64,000 bases of DNA, from NCBI GenBank assembly GCA_930367215.1, contig OV884056.1:279602067-279666066 (forward strand), in the 5' to 3' direction. The notes beneath the pieces are model-generated. The model ran no database searches, was not told the DNA's origin, and saw nothing but the letters and a program-made list of their open reading frames with translations. A program made the translations under genes and the position numbers. Below are positions 52,992 through 63,840 of the stretch, one piece after another. The stretch comes from Pollenia angustigena (taxonomy: Eukaryota > Arthropoda > Insecta > Diptera > Polleniidae). Position 1 is the stretch's first letter; every line of letters starts with the position of its first letter.

Positions 52992-54870
52992 ATTGATTAC
53001 GATAAAAAGTAGAATTACAATTACTTTAGATTATCGTAAAATAATCAAAATAAATTCTTAATAATCCAATCATAACTACTCTAACTATTTTAGAGACACT
53101 TTTTGGGTTTGAGATTAAATTTGTAAGAAAAGATAAACTCACTGTTTATTGTTGTTGTTGTTTTTGTTTAAGCTTTGATATTGTTACAAGTAAAACTGGG
53201 GCTTATAATTCTTATTCGCTTAACAATTTTATTTGGTTTAAAATCTTTAGTTTTTCTAAAATCTTTGCATGAAGTTTCCTGACGATCTGGCCTAAGCAAC
53301 CAGTAAAATGCGCATAGGAATAGGTTATCCCTCAACAATAAACTTCAGTTTGGCAATAGTATGAAATGGGAATTTAGCACATTATAACGAAACCTTGATA
53401 ATTAATTTTTGAATCCCAAGAAAAACTTTGATAAATTTAATTTAATTCTATAACTAGCTAATCTGAGAATTAAGTTAATCTAGCATCAATTGAATTTGAC
53501 ATTTTTTTGGGTTGTGGCTTAACCCATGTAGTGTTACCATACTAAGCACAAATAAAAGTCAAATTTTTGTTTTGCAAATGTCAACTTTTTATCACATCAA
53601 TATGGATGTTTTCAAAGAAAAAAAGGAAAATTTGCGAATTTAATATTGTTTACAAGGTAGCAATTACGTTTAAAAAAAAATATATTAATGAAAAAATATA
53701 GAAAGGAGAAATTATATAAAAGTGCTTAGCAATATATCTTTTTTTAAAAATTATTTTTTGTTTATATTTTTGCAAAAATTGTTTATGTTAAACATGTGTA
53801 TGTTGACAGTTAAAATTTAGGTTTAAACCACCGCCATTGGCCGCTTAAACTAGCAAAAAAAGTTTAAAAAAATACAACTCAAAAAGTAAATACGGAGATT
53901 AAAGTTAATTTAATAGCTAATCTCTAACCCAAAAAGTGACTCGTAAAGATTATTTATGATAGTTTTTCTGTAAGCATTTTAATGGATTTAAGCCAGAAAG
54001 TTTTGAAAAAAGACAGGACAACCCGAACTTAAGTATAAACCAACTGGAAACTTTAACTGGAAAAGGCGTAGGCAGTCAAAATTATTAAATGTTTGAAATT
54101 TCTATATTCTAATAATAACAAATTCAGAAAGCTTTTGCTAGGCTTGAAATCTCAAAGCTTTTAAGTTGAGTACTTGCTGGCTTAAATACCGTAATGTTTT
54201 AAATTAAATTTGGAATATCAAAATGAACGGGACCATTAATAACTAAATATTTATAAATTCACTTTAGGTCAATAAAAAGTGTAGTGAATATCAAAATTAA
54301 AATGTTGATTATTTTAAATTCTATTTTCAAATCAACTGCAGAGTGCAAAGAAAAATCTAAAGAAAAAGGTCATGAAGGTCAAATAAACTTCATCTTTTTC
54401 AGGTTCTGTTTAACAATAATTTATTAGTTTTTAACACAAAACCAAATTTGTTTACTGAATTTGTAATAAAGCAGGGAACGTAACCGAAATTAACTTATTC
54501 ATGCCTATCGAGAATATAAAGTAAACAAGGTTTTTCCTCGAAATTTAGATCTTTCCAATGCAATTTTTAGGAAAAGCGTTACCCACAGTAGTTTTTCCCC
54601 GATTCAATAAGAAAATAATCTTAAAGGTGCAAAAAATTATTGAATGGAAAGAAGTTCTTTCTGATGTATTTGAGATAACGATCTCATATCAAAAATATCA
54701 AATGAAATTAAAGTTTGTAAAGCTCTATTTTTTATGAAACCTAATTTCTGAAGAATTTTTTAACCTGTTTTTGAATTAAAGTTATTAACTATATGAACTT
54801 ATGCTGTAAGCTTTATAAACTTAAATATTCATATCGCAGTAAAACAAAAGAAAAAGCAAGTGTACATTTT
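52992..54870. other. Gene-free stretch between MITE and GST gene
   Basis: Contains the inverted third copy of the cttaggccaga repeat at about 53190-53410. From 53420 to 54870 nothing was recognised. Confidence 0.45.
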
Positions 54871-54880
54871 TTTACTATTT

Positions 54881-54886
54881 TTTATT
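54881..54886 (-). terminator. Poly(A) signal of the second GST gene
   Basis: AATAAA on the - strand, about 53 bp after the stop codon. Confidence 0.55.
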
Positions 54887-54938
54887 GAAATCTCTATTAG
54901 TATTGGAAATAGAAGAAAAGCAAATACTTTAACAATAT

Positions 54939-55760
54939 TTATTTAAAATACTTCTTAAATTCCAAACAACCCAGCCAGTTTTCATCAAAACCGGGTGCTA
55001 CAACCTTAGCATTTGCATACCACTTGGCAACATTGGCATATTTACTGAAATCGAATCCAGCCACCTCGAAGGTACTTACAGTTGCCAGTAAGGCAAAATC
55101 GGCCACAGTCAATGAATCACCAGCGGCATATTTTCCACCCTTTAAAAATGTGTTTAGAAAATCAAAGGCAGTGTCCATTTTTTTATACATTTCGGGATTT
55201 GCGGGCTTATTTTCAAAAAGCTGAGGATAATAGTAGTCGGCAAAACTTTTGTACAGTGTGCCCATATCAAAAAACAAACGTTGATTAATAATAGCTCGCT
55301 TTTTTGGACTATTGGGGTACAGGGCATCGGTTTTACCGTACTTTTCAACCAAATACACTAATATGGCACGAGATTCCCATAAAACGAAATCACCATCAAC
55401 CAAAGTGGGAATAGTGTGTTGGGGATTGATTTTTAAGAATTCGGGTTTTAAGTGTTCGCCGTTATTTAAGTCTAAGAAAATCTTATTTAACTTAATACCA
55501 AGAGCTCTTGCTACCATTATAATAGAGCGGCAGGGAGCGGAACCAGGTATATAGTAAAAGTCCAAAGTCACTGGAAAAGTACAAAAAATTTTAATTGATA
55601 AAACAGATTTTGTAAATTAATTTATAGATATATAAACAAATTTTTTTTTTTACATGAACTTTAATTAATTTAAATTTTTTTTACTTCGATTGATTTTAAA
55701 TTTTTATTTTTTAAAATTTATTAATTTTTTTTTGCAATTAATTATTTTTTATTCCTTACT
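54939..55760 (-). CDS. Delta-class glutathione S-transferase paralogue, start codon split by an intron
   Basis: Joined from base 55760 and 55570-54939, giving 210 residues. Same enzyme class as GstD1: catalytic Ser11 in [25 protein letters not shown], and [20 protein letters not shown] in the C-terminal domain. No frameshift or stop, so probably functional. The usual start position is TTG (tgacTTGGAC against taactATGGAT in GstD1). The acceptor (ttttccag) leaves TG, and the best upstream donor (55754-55759, GTAAGG) leaves exon 1 ending in A, so splicing creates A/TG followed by ACT TTG GAC. The protein would start [10 protein letters not shown], two residues longer than GstD1. Without this, the first ATG is at residue 19, inside the glutathione site. 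Confidence 0.85.
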
Positions 55761-55812
55761 TTTTTTATCGTGAAAGTTTTTGTTATTTGTACACGTTTCC
55801 AAGTTGAATTCA
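55761..55812 (-). other. Predicted first exon of the second GST gene (leader)
   Basis: Read on the - strand from about 30 bp below the TATA-like box down to the donor at 55759. No ATG is present in it, so the split ATG at the junction would be the first AUG of the mRNA. The 5' limit is approximate. Confidence 0.55.
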
Positions 55813-55837
55813 CTACTATACCGATCTTGGGGAAATA

Positions 55838-55851
55838 AGAGCTATTTAAAC
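55838..55851 (-). promoter_or_regulatory. TATA-like core promoter of the second GST gene
   Basis: gtttaaatagctct on the - strand, the same 14 bp as in front of GstD1. Confidence 0.6.
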
Positions 55852-55854
55852 CTT

Positions 55855-56265
55855 TCCATTTGGCCTCCTATTGCAAACTTTAATATTACAGTTCCTTATC
55901 TTAAAATAAACACTCTATGTATTATTTACTAAATACAAAAGGGTGCTCCTAAAAAAAGTGTCTAAAATAAAATTTATTTACTGAGTATGTACTCTAAAGT
56001 CCTATAGGTGAAAATTTTTTACCAGTTTATAATGTTTAAGCTTTTTTTAAAAATCGTGATAATTCAATTATGGGTTGTGTCACATAGTTAGGCCAGACCT
56101 GAACATTTAAGTACGCTAACGAGCCTAAGTTAAACGTAGCGCAAATTTTCCAGATGGACAGAACGTTTAATTCATTAGCTCCCAAAGATATCATTTGGGA
56201 ACATGCACAAATAATTTAATAAATAATAACTGAATAAATTGAATAAATAAAATTATATTTTCAAA
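55855..56265. other. Gene-free stretch upstream of the second GST gene
   Basis: Nothing recognised beyond AT-rich sequence. Confidence 0.4.
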
Positions 56266-56269
56266 TTAA

Positions 56270-56430
56270 TTTTTGGGAATACAATATTTTCAATTAACAA
56301 GACTTCGTTCGTCGTGCTAAATTCCCATTCCCAATAAAATCACTAAAATTTATTGTTGAAGGGATAAGCTATTCCTTTATGCATTTCACTGGTTACTTAG
56401 GCCAGATCATCAGGAAACTTCATCCAAATA
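56270..56430. repeat. Interspersed repeat, copy 4 of 4
   Basis: gggaatacaatattttcaat, then attgttgaagggataagcta and cttaggccagatcatcagga, in the same order as at 9945. Confidence 0.65.
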
Positions 56431-56439
56431 TTACTCCTT

Positions 56440-56992
56440 AGTGTTCGGTTTGGTAGATTTGTGGAAAACAGAAACGCTAATACTGTTTTTTTCCAACTCA
56501 ACAAAAGATGGGAACATTTAATTCCGTTGGGTTTTTTTTTAAAAACCACAAACTTCATTGTGTTCGGTTCGGTTCATTAATGTTCGTCCCTTTTGTCTGG
56601 TAAAAAAAAAAAAAAACATTTTTTACAAAAACAAAATATACATACGAAAAAAACGCCAGCAAAATAATTTTACACAAACAAAACATATACGGAATACACA
56701 CACAAGCGGTTCGTGCTGCGGTCGTTGCTAAAAATTTTTGTTTGTTCATTTCTTTATCAATGTAAAAAAAGAAACATTATAGAACATTAAAATATAATGT
56801 TTGTCTACAGTATCACTAAAATTGTTGTGTTTTTTACGAAGAACAGAACACTATATAATGTTCGGCTCTTTCTTGAAATTAGTTACGAACTGTATTAAGG
56901 GTTGTGTTCGTCTATACAATCACTACAAAAAAGATATCGTTGTTGGGTGTGTGAGCCGAACGTTAAATAATGTACTGTTTATTTTCGAACAC
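56440..56992. repeat. Region with repeated tgttcgg motifs in both orientations
   Basis: agtgttcggtttgg at the left and cgaacactgg at the right, with further tgttcgg and ccgaacg copies between. Possibly a decayed element; ends and class uncertain. Confidence 0.4.
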
Positions 56993-56998
56993 TGGTTT

Positions 56999-58725
56999 AA
57001 ACTAGATCCATACAGATCCAAATAACGTTATTGGTTTTTTTTGCAAGGTTGGCAACCGAAACAAATTTCGGTATCGATATTAAAGTATTTGGTGTTTCGG
57101 TATCGGTATAACTACATACTGGTATTCAATTTCAAACGGTTCTTAAGCAGTATCGGTACTAATAACGATAGCGGTTGTCAGCATTGGTTTATTTGTGATG
57201 ACATTGAATATCCACTTATTTGAACACCAAAGAATTAATTTATTTGATGTAAATTTTTGTCTAGCTCTTGAATATGTCGAGCGAAAATAAAGTTTTCAAA
57301 GTGAAATCTTTTTATGTTAAACAAAATTTTTAATCAGAAATTTTGCCTTCATTTTTCAAAAAGCATTTCACGGAGTCGATACCCATTATAATAAACGAGG
57401 CTTATTACAACTATTTTTCATATATTTTTTATAAAAATGTTGTACAATTGTTTTTAACTGTTGTTTAAAGTCTTTCTAAAAGGAGGTCTAATATGATCAT
57501 AAAAAACTGGGTATACAGATAGACTATGTATGTTTCCTAGTTTCATGTGTATATCGATTTCTTTACATATGAAAATTTCTGTTGCAAGCTTATTATCCGA
57601 ATTCTAAAATCTACACACACGGATCGTGCCTCTTCGAATTGCTGTATGTATAACAACCAGGCCGATTATTTAAACTAAAAAAGCGCTATGATCACAAAAA
57701 AAGTTTTCTTGTTAATGGATCATAACAGAGACCAATAAGGACCAGAGTGTATTTTTCTTTCCATCACATCAGGTTTTCGATATATCAGATAAAACATCTT
57801 AGAAAAACTTCGAAAGTATCATAAATATTGCGAAAATCGGATTTGTTAAATTTCAGGTTACGAGAAAAGAAAATATATTACAAAGGCTAAACATTTTTTT
57901 TAAGCTTATGGTAGGACTTCCGCAAAGCTATAACGTCTCGAATATAGCAACAACTTTAAGCGAAGATACCGCGTAAACCTGATGTAATGAATTAAGGCGA
58001 CATTATGTGGATGGTATAAATGGCGCATTAAAAAGTCACCAAAGGCTAAAAATTCTCAATATAATTTCTTTTTTATAAAAAAAAATATTTTTTTTTTTAA
58101 ATTTTATTTTCAAAAACCATTTTTTTATTAAATAATATATGTATATCGGACTTGCTCCTCTAAAGGGAGTCAACTCAAAATTTTCACTTTTTGCAAGAAA
58201 TTGATAAACAAACGGTGGTCATATCTACGCACTGTACAGATCTAAGATCAATTTATAGAGTATTTTGCCAAAAAAATACAATTGTTTCCCCCTTTGTAGT
58301 ATTAGAATACATATAAAATAAAAACATTTTATTTGTCTCTACTGAAAATTTATTAATTTTGAGTTGATTCTCTTCAGAGGAACCGGTGCGATATGTATAT
58401 TTACCATATTTTCGAATGTGCTTTTAACAGCTTTTTACAATAGATTTAGTCCCTAAATATTTTACATACCTTTTGCTTAAGCCAGCCTTTGGTTAGATAA
58501 CGTCAAAACAAAAATAAATTATGAAAACAAAAATAAAACCCACATTATAGTTGCTAATATCGATAACAATGTTCTTACCTGATTTAGTCCTTAGTTAACC
58601 TTAGTTTTAACCCATTCTGCATTTATTATAGAGAACCTCAAGAGAAATTTTAGAGAAATTTGTTTCGGTTGCCAACCTTGCAAAAAAAACCAATAACGTT
58701 ATTTGGATCTGTATGGATCTAGTTT
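56999..58725. mobile_element. Element with 70-bp identical inverted ends, 1.73 kb
   Basis: Arms 56999-57068 and 58656-58725 are exact reverse complements by eye (outer end aaactagatccatacagatc, inner end ccgaaacaaattt). The interior is non-coding with tatcggta-type motifs. A second inverted-repeat unit lies inside at 58140-58399. No target duplication could be settled. Confidence 0.8.
58140..58399. mobile_element. Nested inverted-repeat element
   Basis: atatcggacttgctcctcta with gagtcaactcaaaatttt on the left; imperfect complements aattttgagttgattctctt and gaaccggtgcgatat on the right. Confidence 0.55.
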
Positions 58726-58917
58726 TACGTCAAACTTTTTATAATGAAAATAATTTAATGAAAATTAAATTTGATGAACTCAAGCCTAATTAAAGAATAT
58801 CAAAAATTAACAGTTCAACTAAAATCAAAATTGTTCTTAATGCTCAGCAAATGTCATCAACAAGTATCATAAACCAAACCAAGAAATATTCATACTCTGG
58901 TCCAAATATTTTAATTT

Positions 58918-59284
58918 AATATGGACATTTCCACCGAAAAGTCTACTTTTTGTAACGTAACGCCAGCAATAAAATAAGCTTGTATTTTAGACCCATATTG
59001 CCAAATGTTTTTCTTTTTTGTTACTTAAAGAGTAGTTGCACTTTACACAAAAAATACCCCTTTCACACTCGGCAAGTTACTTGCCGACAACAAGAAAGTC
59101 TGTACAAAATTTTTTTTTCCTTACCCCGACCTTACTGCTGACGTCTACAAACCAAAAGTTGGGCAAGAGACTTGCGCAAGTAACTTGCCGAGTGTGAAAG
59201 GGGTCAAAGCGAATAATAAACAACTTTAATTGCTTGCTGGCGTCACGTTACTAAAAGTAGACTCTTCTCTGGAAATACCCATAT
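58918..59284. mobile_element. Inverted-repeat element interrupted by a hairpin MITE
   Basis: Left agtctactttttgtaacgta and right acgttactaaaagtagact are imperfect inverted arms, each ending in a tggacatttcc/ggaaatacccat type end. The element at 59059-59205 lies inside. Confidence 0.65.
59059..59205. mobile_element. Nested hairpin MITE, about 147 bp
   Basis: cccctttcacactcggcaag and cttgccgagtgtgaaagggg are exact inverted ends; arms continue into ttacttgc/gcaagtaa. Confidence 0.8.
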
Positions 59285-59616
59285 TTCATTATTTGGTGTC
59301 TTTATGTTAACAAAACCTGAAATTTTGGTCAAATATTTTCCATAGAAATTTCAAAAAATACTTTTCGCGAATTTCGAATATGAAGGCTGATTTACTTATT
59401 TGCATAATTATACATATACTTTTGTTAAAAAATATTTAGGCACTTTTAATGCATTAAATGTTTTATGTTTACATGAATTTCAGATATTTTTATTTAATAT
59501 ACTTTTTTAATTCCCGAAAAAAGATTACATTTATTATGAAATTCTCGAAAATTTTTTGGAATCAAAATTTTTCTAAGCAGCATTATTTTAAATTTTCAGA
59601 CATTCACTATACATAT

Positions 59617-59972
59617 TTAACCCAGCAATTCCCATACCTTCAATAATGAAAACAAAACTTTCAAATAATACATATCAGTACAAAATCAAATTAAAAAAAA
59701 GAAAATATTGGTAATTCCGATATTAAAGTGGTGTCACCTACAGGTGACACTGGGCATAATTTACTACACATTTTTAACATTCGGCTAAGAAAGTGATCGC
59801 AGTTAGCTTTATTTTTGTCTCAACCTCTCCATCGGTTACCTTCCCATCCACAAGAGGGTACAACCAGGGTCATCTCCAGACTCTAGATTTCCATTATCGC
59901 TATCGTTAATTCCATTATCGCTATCGTTAATCTTTGTCACCTATAGGTGACACTGGGAATTGCCGGGTTAAA
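59617..59972. mobile_element. Element with tttaacccagcaattccca ends and internal palindromes
   Basis: Left taacccagcaattccca and right gggaattgccgggtta are imperfect inverted ends. Two palindromic units gtcacctacaggtgac (about 59733) and gtcacctataggtgac (about 59937) and a 21-bp tandem duplication near 59895 lie inside. Confidence 0.6.
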
Positions 59973-60231
59973 AATAAACTAAGTTAATGGAACCTGACTG
60001 GACCTGACTGGAGCATTAGAGTGCAATAAATCTAAAATTGATAACAGGCAAACATTTTTTTAAAAATTACCTTTAAAAAACTTAAAAATTTCTGAAATTT
60101 AATTCAGCATTTAATTTTATATAAAATTATATAAAAGATATTTGGCCAAATTCGAGAAGACGAAATCAACTGAAATTAAAATTGAACGGGTTCTTAAAAC
60201 GTTTAGTAATTTGAACATAATTTCTGACTTA

Positions 60232-60369
60232 CAGCCAGGCCCACAATGTCACACGTTAACGTTCGCATAGAAAATTACATTTAAAACAAAAACACATTTT
60301 AGAAATTGTTTTTGTTTTGAATGTCATTTTCTATGCGAACGTTAACGTGTGACATCGTGGGCCTGGCTG
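60232..60369. mobile_element. 138-bp hairpin MITE, copy 2
   Basis: Same length and sequence, with few differences, as 35779-35916. Flanked by TTA on both sides (60229-60231 and 60370-60372). Ends cagccaggcccacaatgtca and tgacatcgtgggcctggctg. Confidence 0.9.
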
Positions 60370-60485
60370 TTAATCTAAATTTTAATTAATTGGATGAAAT
60401 CAGAATAAAGCAAACATTTCATAAAATATAACAGAAGTTATGCTTCCTTCACCCATTTCAAAAACTTGCATCGTAAGATTCCTTA

Positions 60486-60739
60486 GTCCCAATTTACACT
60501 AGGAACATTTCTTGCGGACAGACGAAGATTGATAGCGAGGGGTCGAAAAGGTAGAGTGTGTAGTACATGACTATCTATACTGGATATTTTTCCATTTCTC
60601 TTTTTCTTACAGTTCGTAGTTAACATACAAGTATTAATTTCTGTCTGACTTCTAATGTTTCATATGTAAACGCTTCAGGTAAGATTAAAACAGAATTCAA
60701 AAAATGTCCGGCAAGAAATGTCCCTAGTGTAAATTGGGA
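60486..60739. mobile_element. MITE, 254 bp, TTA duplication
   Basis: tcccaatttacactaggaac on the left and its near complement ccctagtgtaaattggga on the right; pairing extends through catttcttgc.ggaca. TTA flanks both sides (60483-60485 and 60740-60742). Confidence 0.8.
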
Positions 60740-60744
60740 TTAAG

Positions 60745-61580
60745 TGTTCTCGAAAAATTTTGCTGAATAAGGAAGTGTTTTGAGTTCGTTTTAGTCCAAC
60801 TTTTCAAGTACTTCAATTGTATAAACTGAGTATTATGTACATACATATGTATATACATACAAATAAACACATATGTACGTTAATACATTATATATACATG
60901 TTTGTTCATTTATAAACAGATGTACAACAAAAATAAAATATGGAATGATAAAGATTAGAGAGCAATTGAGAGAGTGTTTTAAAATGACACTGCAACTTTT
61001 TATTGAACTTTTTTTTGCAAAAGATGTTTGATTTTTTTATTAAAAAATAAATTAAATCGTTTGTATGCTTTGTTAAAATTATTAAATAATTTATTATTTA
61101 TTTAATATTGTTTACTAAAAATAGCAAATTAAATAAATTTTTGTTTTTTCTCTGAACCACTTCAATTGAGCTAAAATTTTGATTTGCATTGAAAAATCTT
61201 GCAAAAATGAGTAAAAAAAGTTAGGCGAATTCCATTATTTTATTTTTCTCTGTTTTTTAAGTTTAATTTTTTGTTTTAGTTGAAGTTTTTCTTATAAATT
61301 TAACCTACTGAGAGTTTGTATTTGGCGACCGGCATTTTTTTTTATTTTTTTGCCTTCATATTTTTAAGTTATTTCGCTATTTTGGCATTTATCCAATTGT
61401 TTTGCCGTTTCCTTTTTATTCAACAAACAAGTAAAAAAGTATTGTCAGTTAAGCCCGACCATATGATGCCCTAATCTATAGTATTTGATAACAAATTTTC
61501 GAGGGTATACCCTATTTGGGACACATGGGTAATAATGGTCCAGCCGCAACAAAATTATGTTCTGAGGTTAAGATTCGTGT
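60745..61580. other. Gene-free stretch
   Basis: A tacatatgta-type simple repeat lies at about 60838-60905. A hairpin-ended repeat starts near 61428 in inverted orientation (aacaagtaaaaaagtattgt, then gcccgacc). Nothing else recognised. Confidence 0.45.
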
Positions 61581-61584
61581 AAAG

Positions 61585-62357
61585 GGGTATACACAGAAAA
61601 AAATACCAATGTTAAAATAACATGGCGAAATGTTGATTGAGAATCATGGTAAATTTTTGCAAAAGTATGCCCTTTATTTAAATTGATCACTTAAATTTAT
61701 CATATAAATTTTAAACGAAAAATATTAAAATAACCTTAAATCACGTTTATTTAGTATTAGTCACTGTTAAAATAACATTGTTCAATATTGAATCCATAAA
61801 AACCTGTTTTATATTAAAATCAAAAGTTTATCTTGTTAAATTAACATGCATACATACTTAAGTATGTACATTTTTTTATGTTCATGTTTAAAATATGTTA
61901 TAAAAAGAAGACAATTCCCGTATTCTTTTAATTAAAATTATTTAGTTAATTAGTACATCAAGTTTTCAAAGTAGAATGTTTCACAATAAGTGAAACATGT
62001 GTTACAGGGGTAAGTGCTTTGAATTATTCTTAAATAAATGCATATGTTGTCTTCACAATGTTATATCACACTCCAACCAATTTGATTCTACATGAAATTC
62101 ACGTTGTTTCAACTTGAAATAACTTTCATTCAACGTTATTCGGATTGTTATTTCAATATAAATGGTATTTTGCTCTAACTTAACTGCAATATTAAATGAA
62201 CATGAATAATAGTTATTTTAAAAGAAAAAAATAATGTTCGCAAGTTATTGTAAAATCTTGTTAAATTGACATGAAACAACAATGAAGCAAAATCACTACT
62301 AAAAAATGTTAAATCAACTTTTTTTGAAAGAGTTTACATTGATTTTTTTTCTGTGTG
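61585..62357. mobile_element. Inverted-repeat element with acacagaaaaaa ends
   Basis: Left acacagaaaaaaataccaat and right ttgattttttttctgtgtgt are imperfect inverted ends. The interior has many gttaaaataacat/gttatttt motifs in both orientations. Non-coding. Confidence 0.6.
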
Positions 62358-62391
62358 TATGTGCACGATAAAGCATTTCTCATCAAGCGCA

Positions 62392-62593
62392 AGGCGAATT
62401 AACTACAGATGGTGTCGAAACGGCATCTTATTTTGACAGTTCGAGCTTATTTGTTTTGATATGTGAGAGTTTTGCTAAGAATGGTTGACATTTCGTGCTA
62501 TAAGCACTAACAATGCAATGCAAAAAACCCTATATTGTTTCTGTTGTTTTTGGATTGTTGTAGTTCCGACACCACCTGTAGTTGAATTCGCCT
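62392..62593. mobile_element. MITE, about 200 bp
   Basis: aggcgaattaactacagatg and the complementary cacctgtagttgaattcgcct-type end form imperfect arms of about 29 bp including ggtgtcg/cgacacc. Confidence 0.7.
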
Positions 62594-62783
62594 AGATTAA
62601 GCGCTATGGTAGTATTAGTGAAAATATGTTTGTATGTGTGACACCGACGATGCTGGATGGAAAATCAATAATATTTTTGAATATTAAGTCAAGCATACGT
62701 GCACTAGTGAATTCGCCGCGATTTTGACCGTGTACAACGCCTATAAAGTTCTTTGCGATGAAAATTATTTAGATATCCTCATG

Positions 62784-62922
62784 CTTTTTTCTTTTTTTTA
62801 ATTCCCTCAGCTAATTCCGAAGCTCGACGCTTGTCTGCAGGTAACCAGAGTCTCTGGCGGGAATCGAACCCACTCCGACGCTGATAGACTAGCTCACTAC
62901 CAGCTAGCTTACCGGGACACTC
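62784..62922 (-). mobile_element. tRNA-derived SINE (copy 4)
   Basis: On the - strand: head cggtaagctagctggtagtg, box B gggttcgattcccgccagag (bases lost around it), body with ctgcagacaagcgtcgagct, and A-rich tail. Confidence 0.8.
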
Positions 62923-63117
62923 AAAATAAATAATAATTAATAAGGAAGATATGGAACTAAAAGCTATTTTCGGGAGTCCTTAAATATGGGCCGAGTCCAG
63001 TAAAACTTGGTATAAGCTTGTACCAAATTTTATCTAATAAGAACAAAATAAGATAAGATCCAAAATAAACTCTAAAAAGTAAATCGTTTTATGCTCGGTG
63101 CTTAAAATAATTTATTT

Positions 63118-63191
63118 TGGGTAGGGTAGATGATAGTGAGCTAGTCAGTCTGTAAGAGGGTTACGGGTTCGAATCCTGCCAGAGAATCTTG
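63118..63191 (+). mobile_element. tRNA-derived SINE head fragment (copy 5)
   Basis: agatgatagtgagctagtca and ggttcgaatcctgccagaga match the SINE head; the body is missing. It lies 200 bp from copy 4 in opposite orientation. Confidence 0.65.
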
Positions 63192-63840
63192 TCTGTTTTT
63201 GGACTAAAGGTTTACGTTACTATCGCTCGGCTTATTAACTTGATATATAATTCTTTGTAATTGTATTTGTAATATGGGCATTTCCCCAGAATGGTCTACC
63301 AAGATGGAAAAATAAAATGTTGATAATCATCGTCTTTTATTGTTTATTATTATAAAAAAAAAGTCTATGATTTTATAAAAGAATGGTTTCATAGCATATC
63401 TCAGCTGTTTAACTTGAGGAAATTGCGCTGGAAACTGGAAAATTTTATATTTTCGTGTATTTTCTACTTCTTAAGACATTTTTATATACTACCTATTTAA
63501 CATGCAAAAAATATGTTATGTTTGCACCCTTTCTTCACAATCTCTCCATTACAATCAATTGTAAAAGGACTATCAAGTTTTTTTGTTAAGGAAATTTTAA
63601 GATATTTATGGGAAAATGCATGGTGATAATAATAAAAAAACATGAAGAAAAATCGTACGTTCGCGACCGGTACATAAGCCAATTAAACAAAAACCAAGAG
63701 AGATATTTTATTTTGTAAATACTGGATGGAGACCTACATTAATACACTTTTAAATTATATTTATCACTTTTGAATATTCCGTTCCATTTTCCAGATTTTT
63801 AGATTTCACTACTGTCAGCCAAAGTTGACTTCTATTTTTC
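63192..63840. other. Gene-free end of window
   Basis: Nothing recognised before an acacagaaaaaattattggc element end at 63844, which runs out of the window. Confidence 0.4.
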
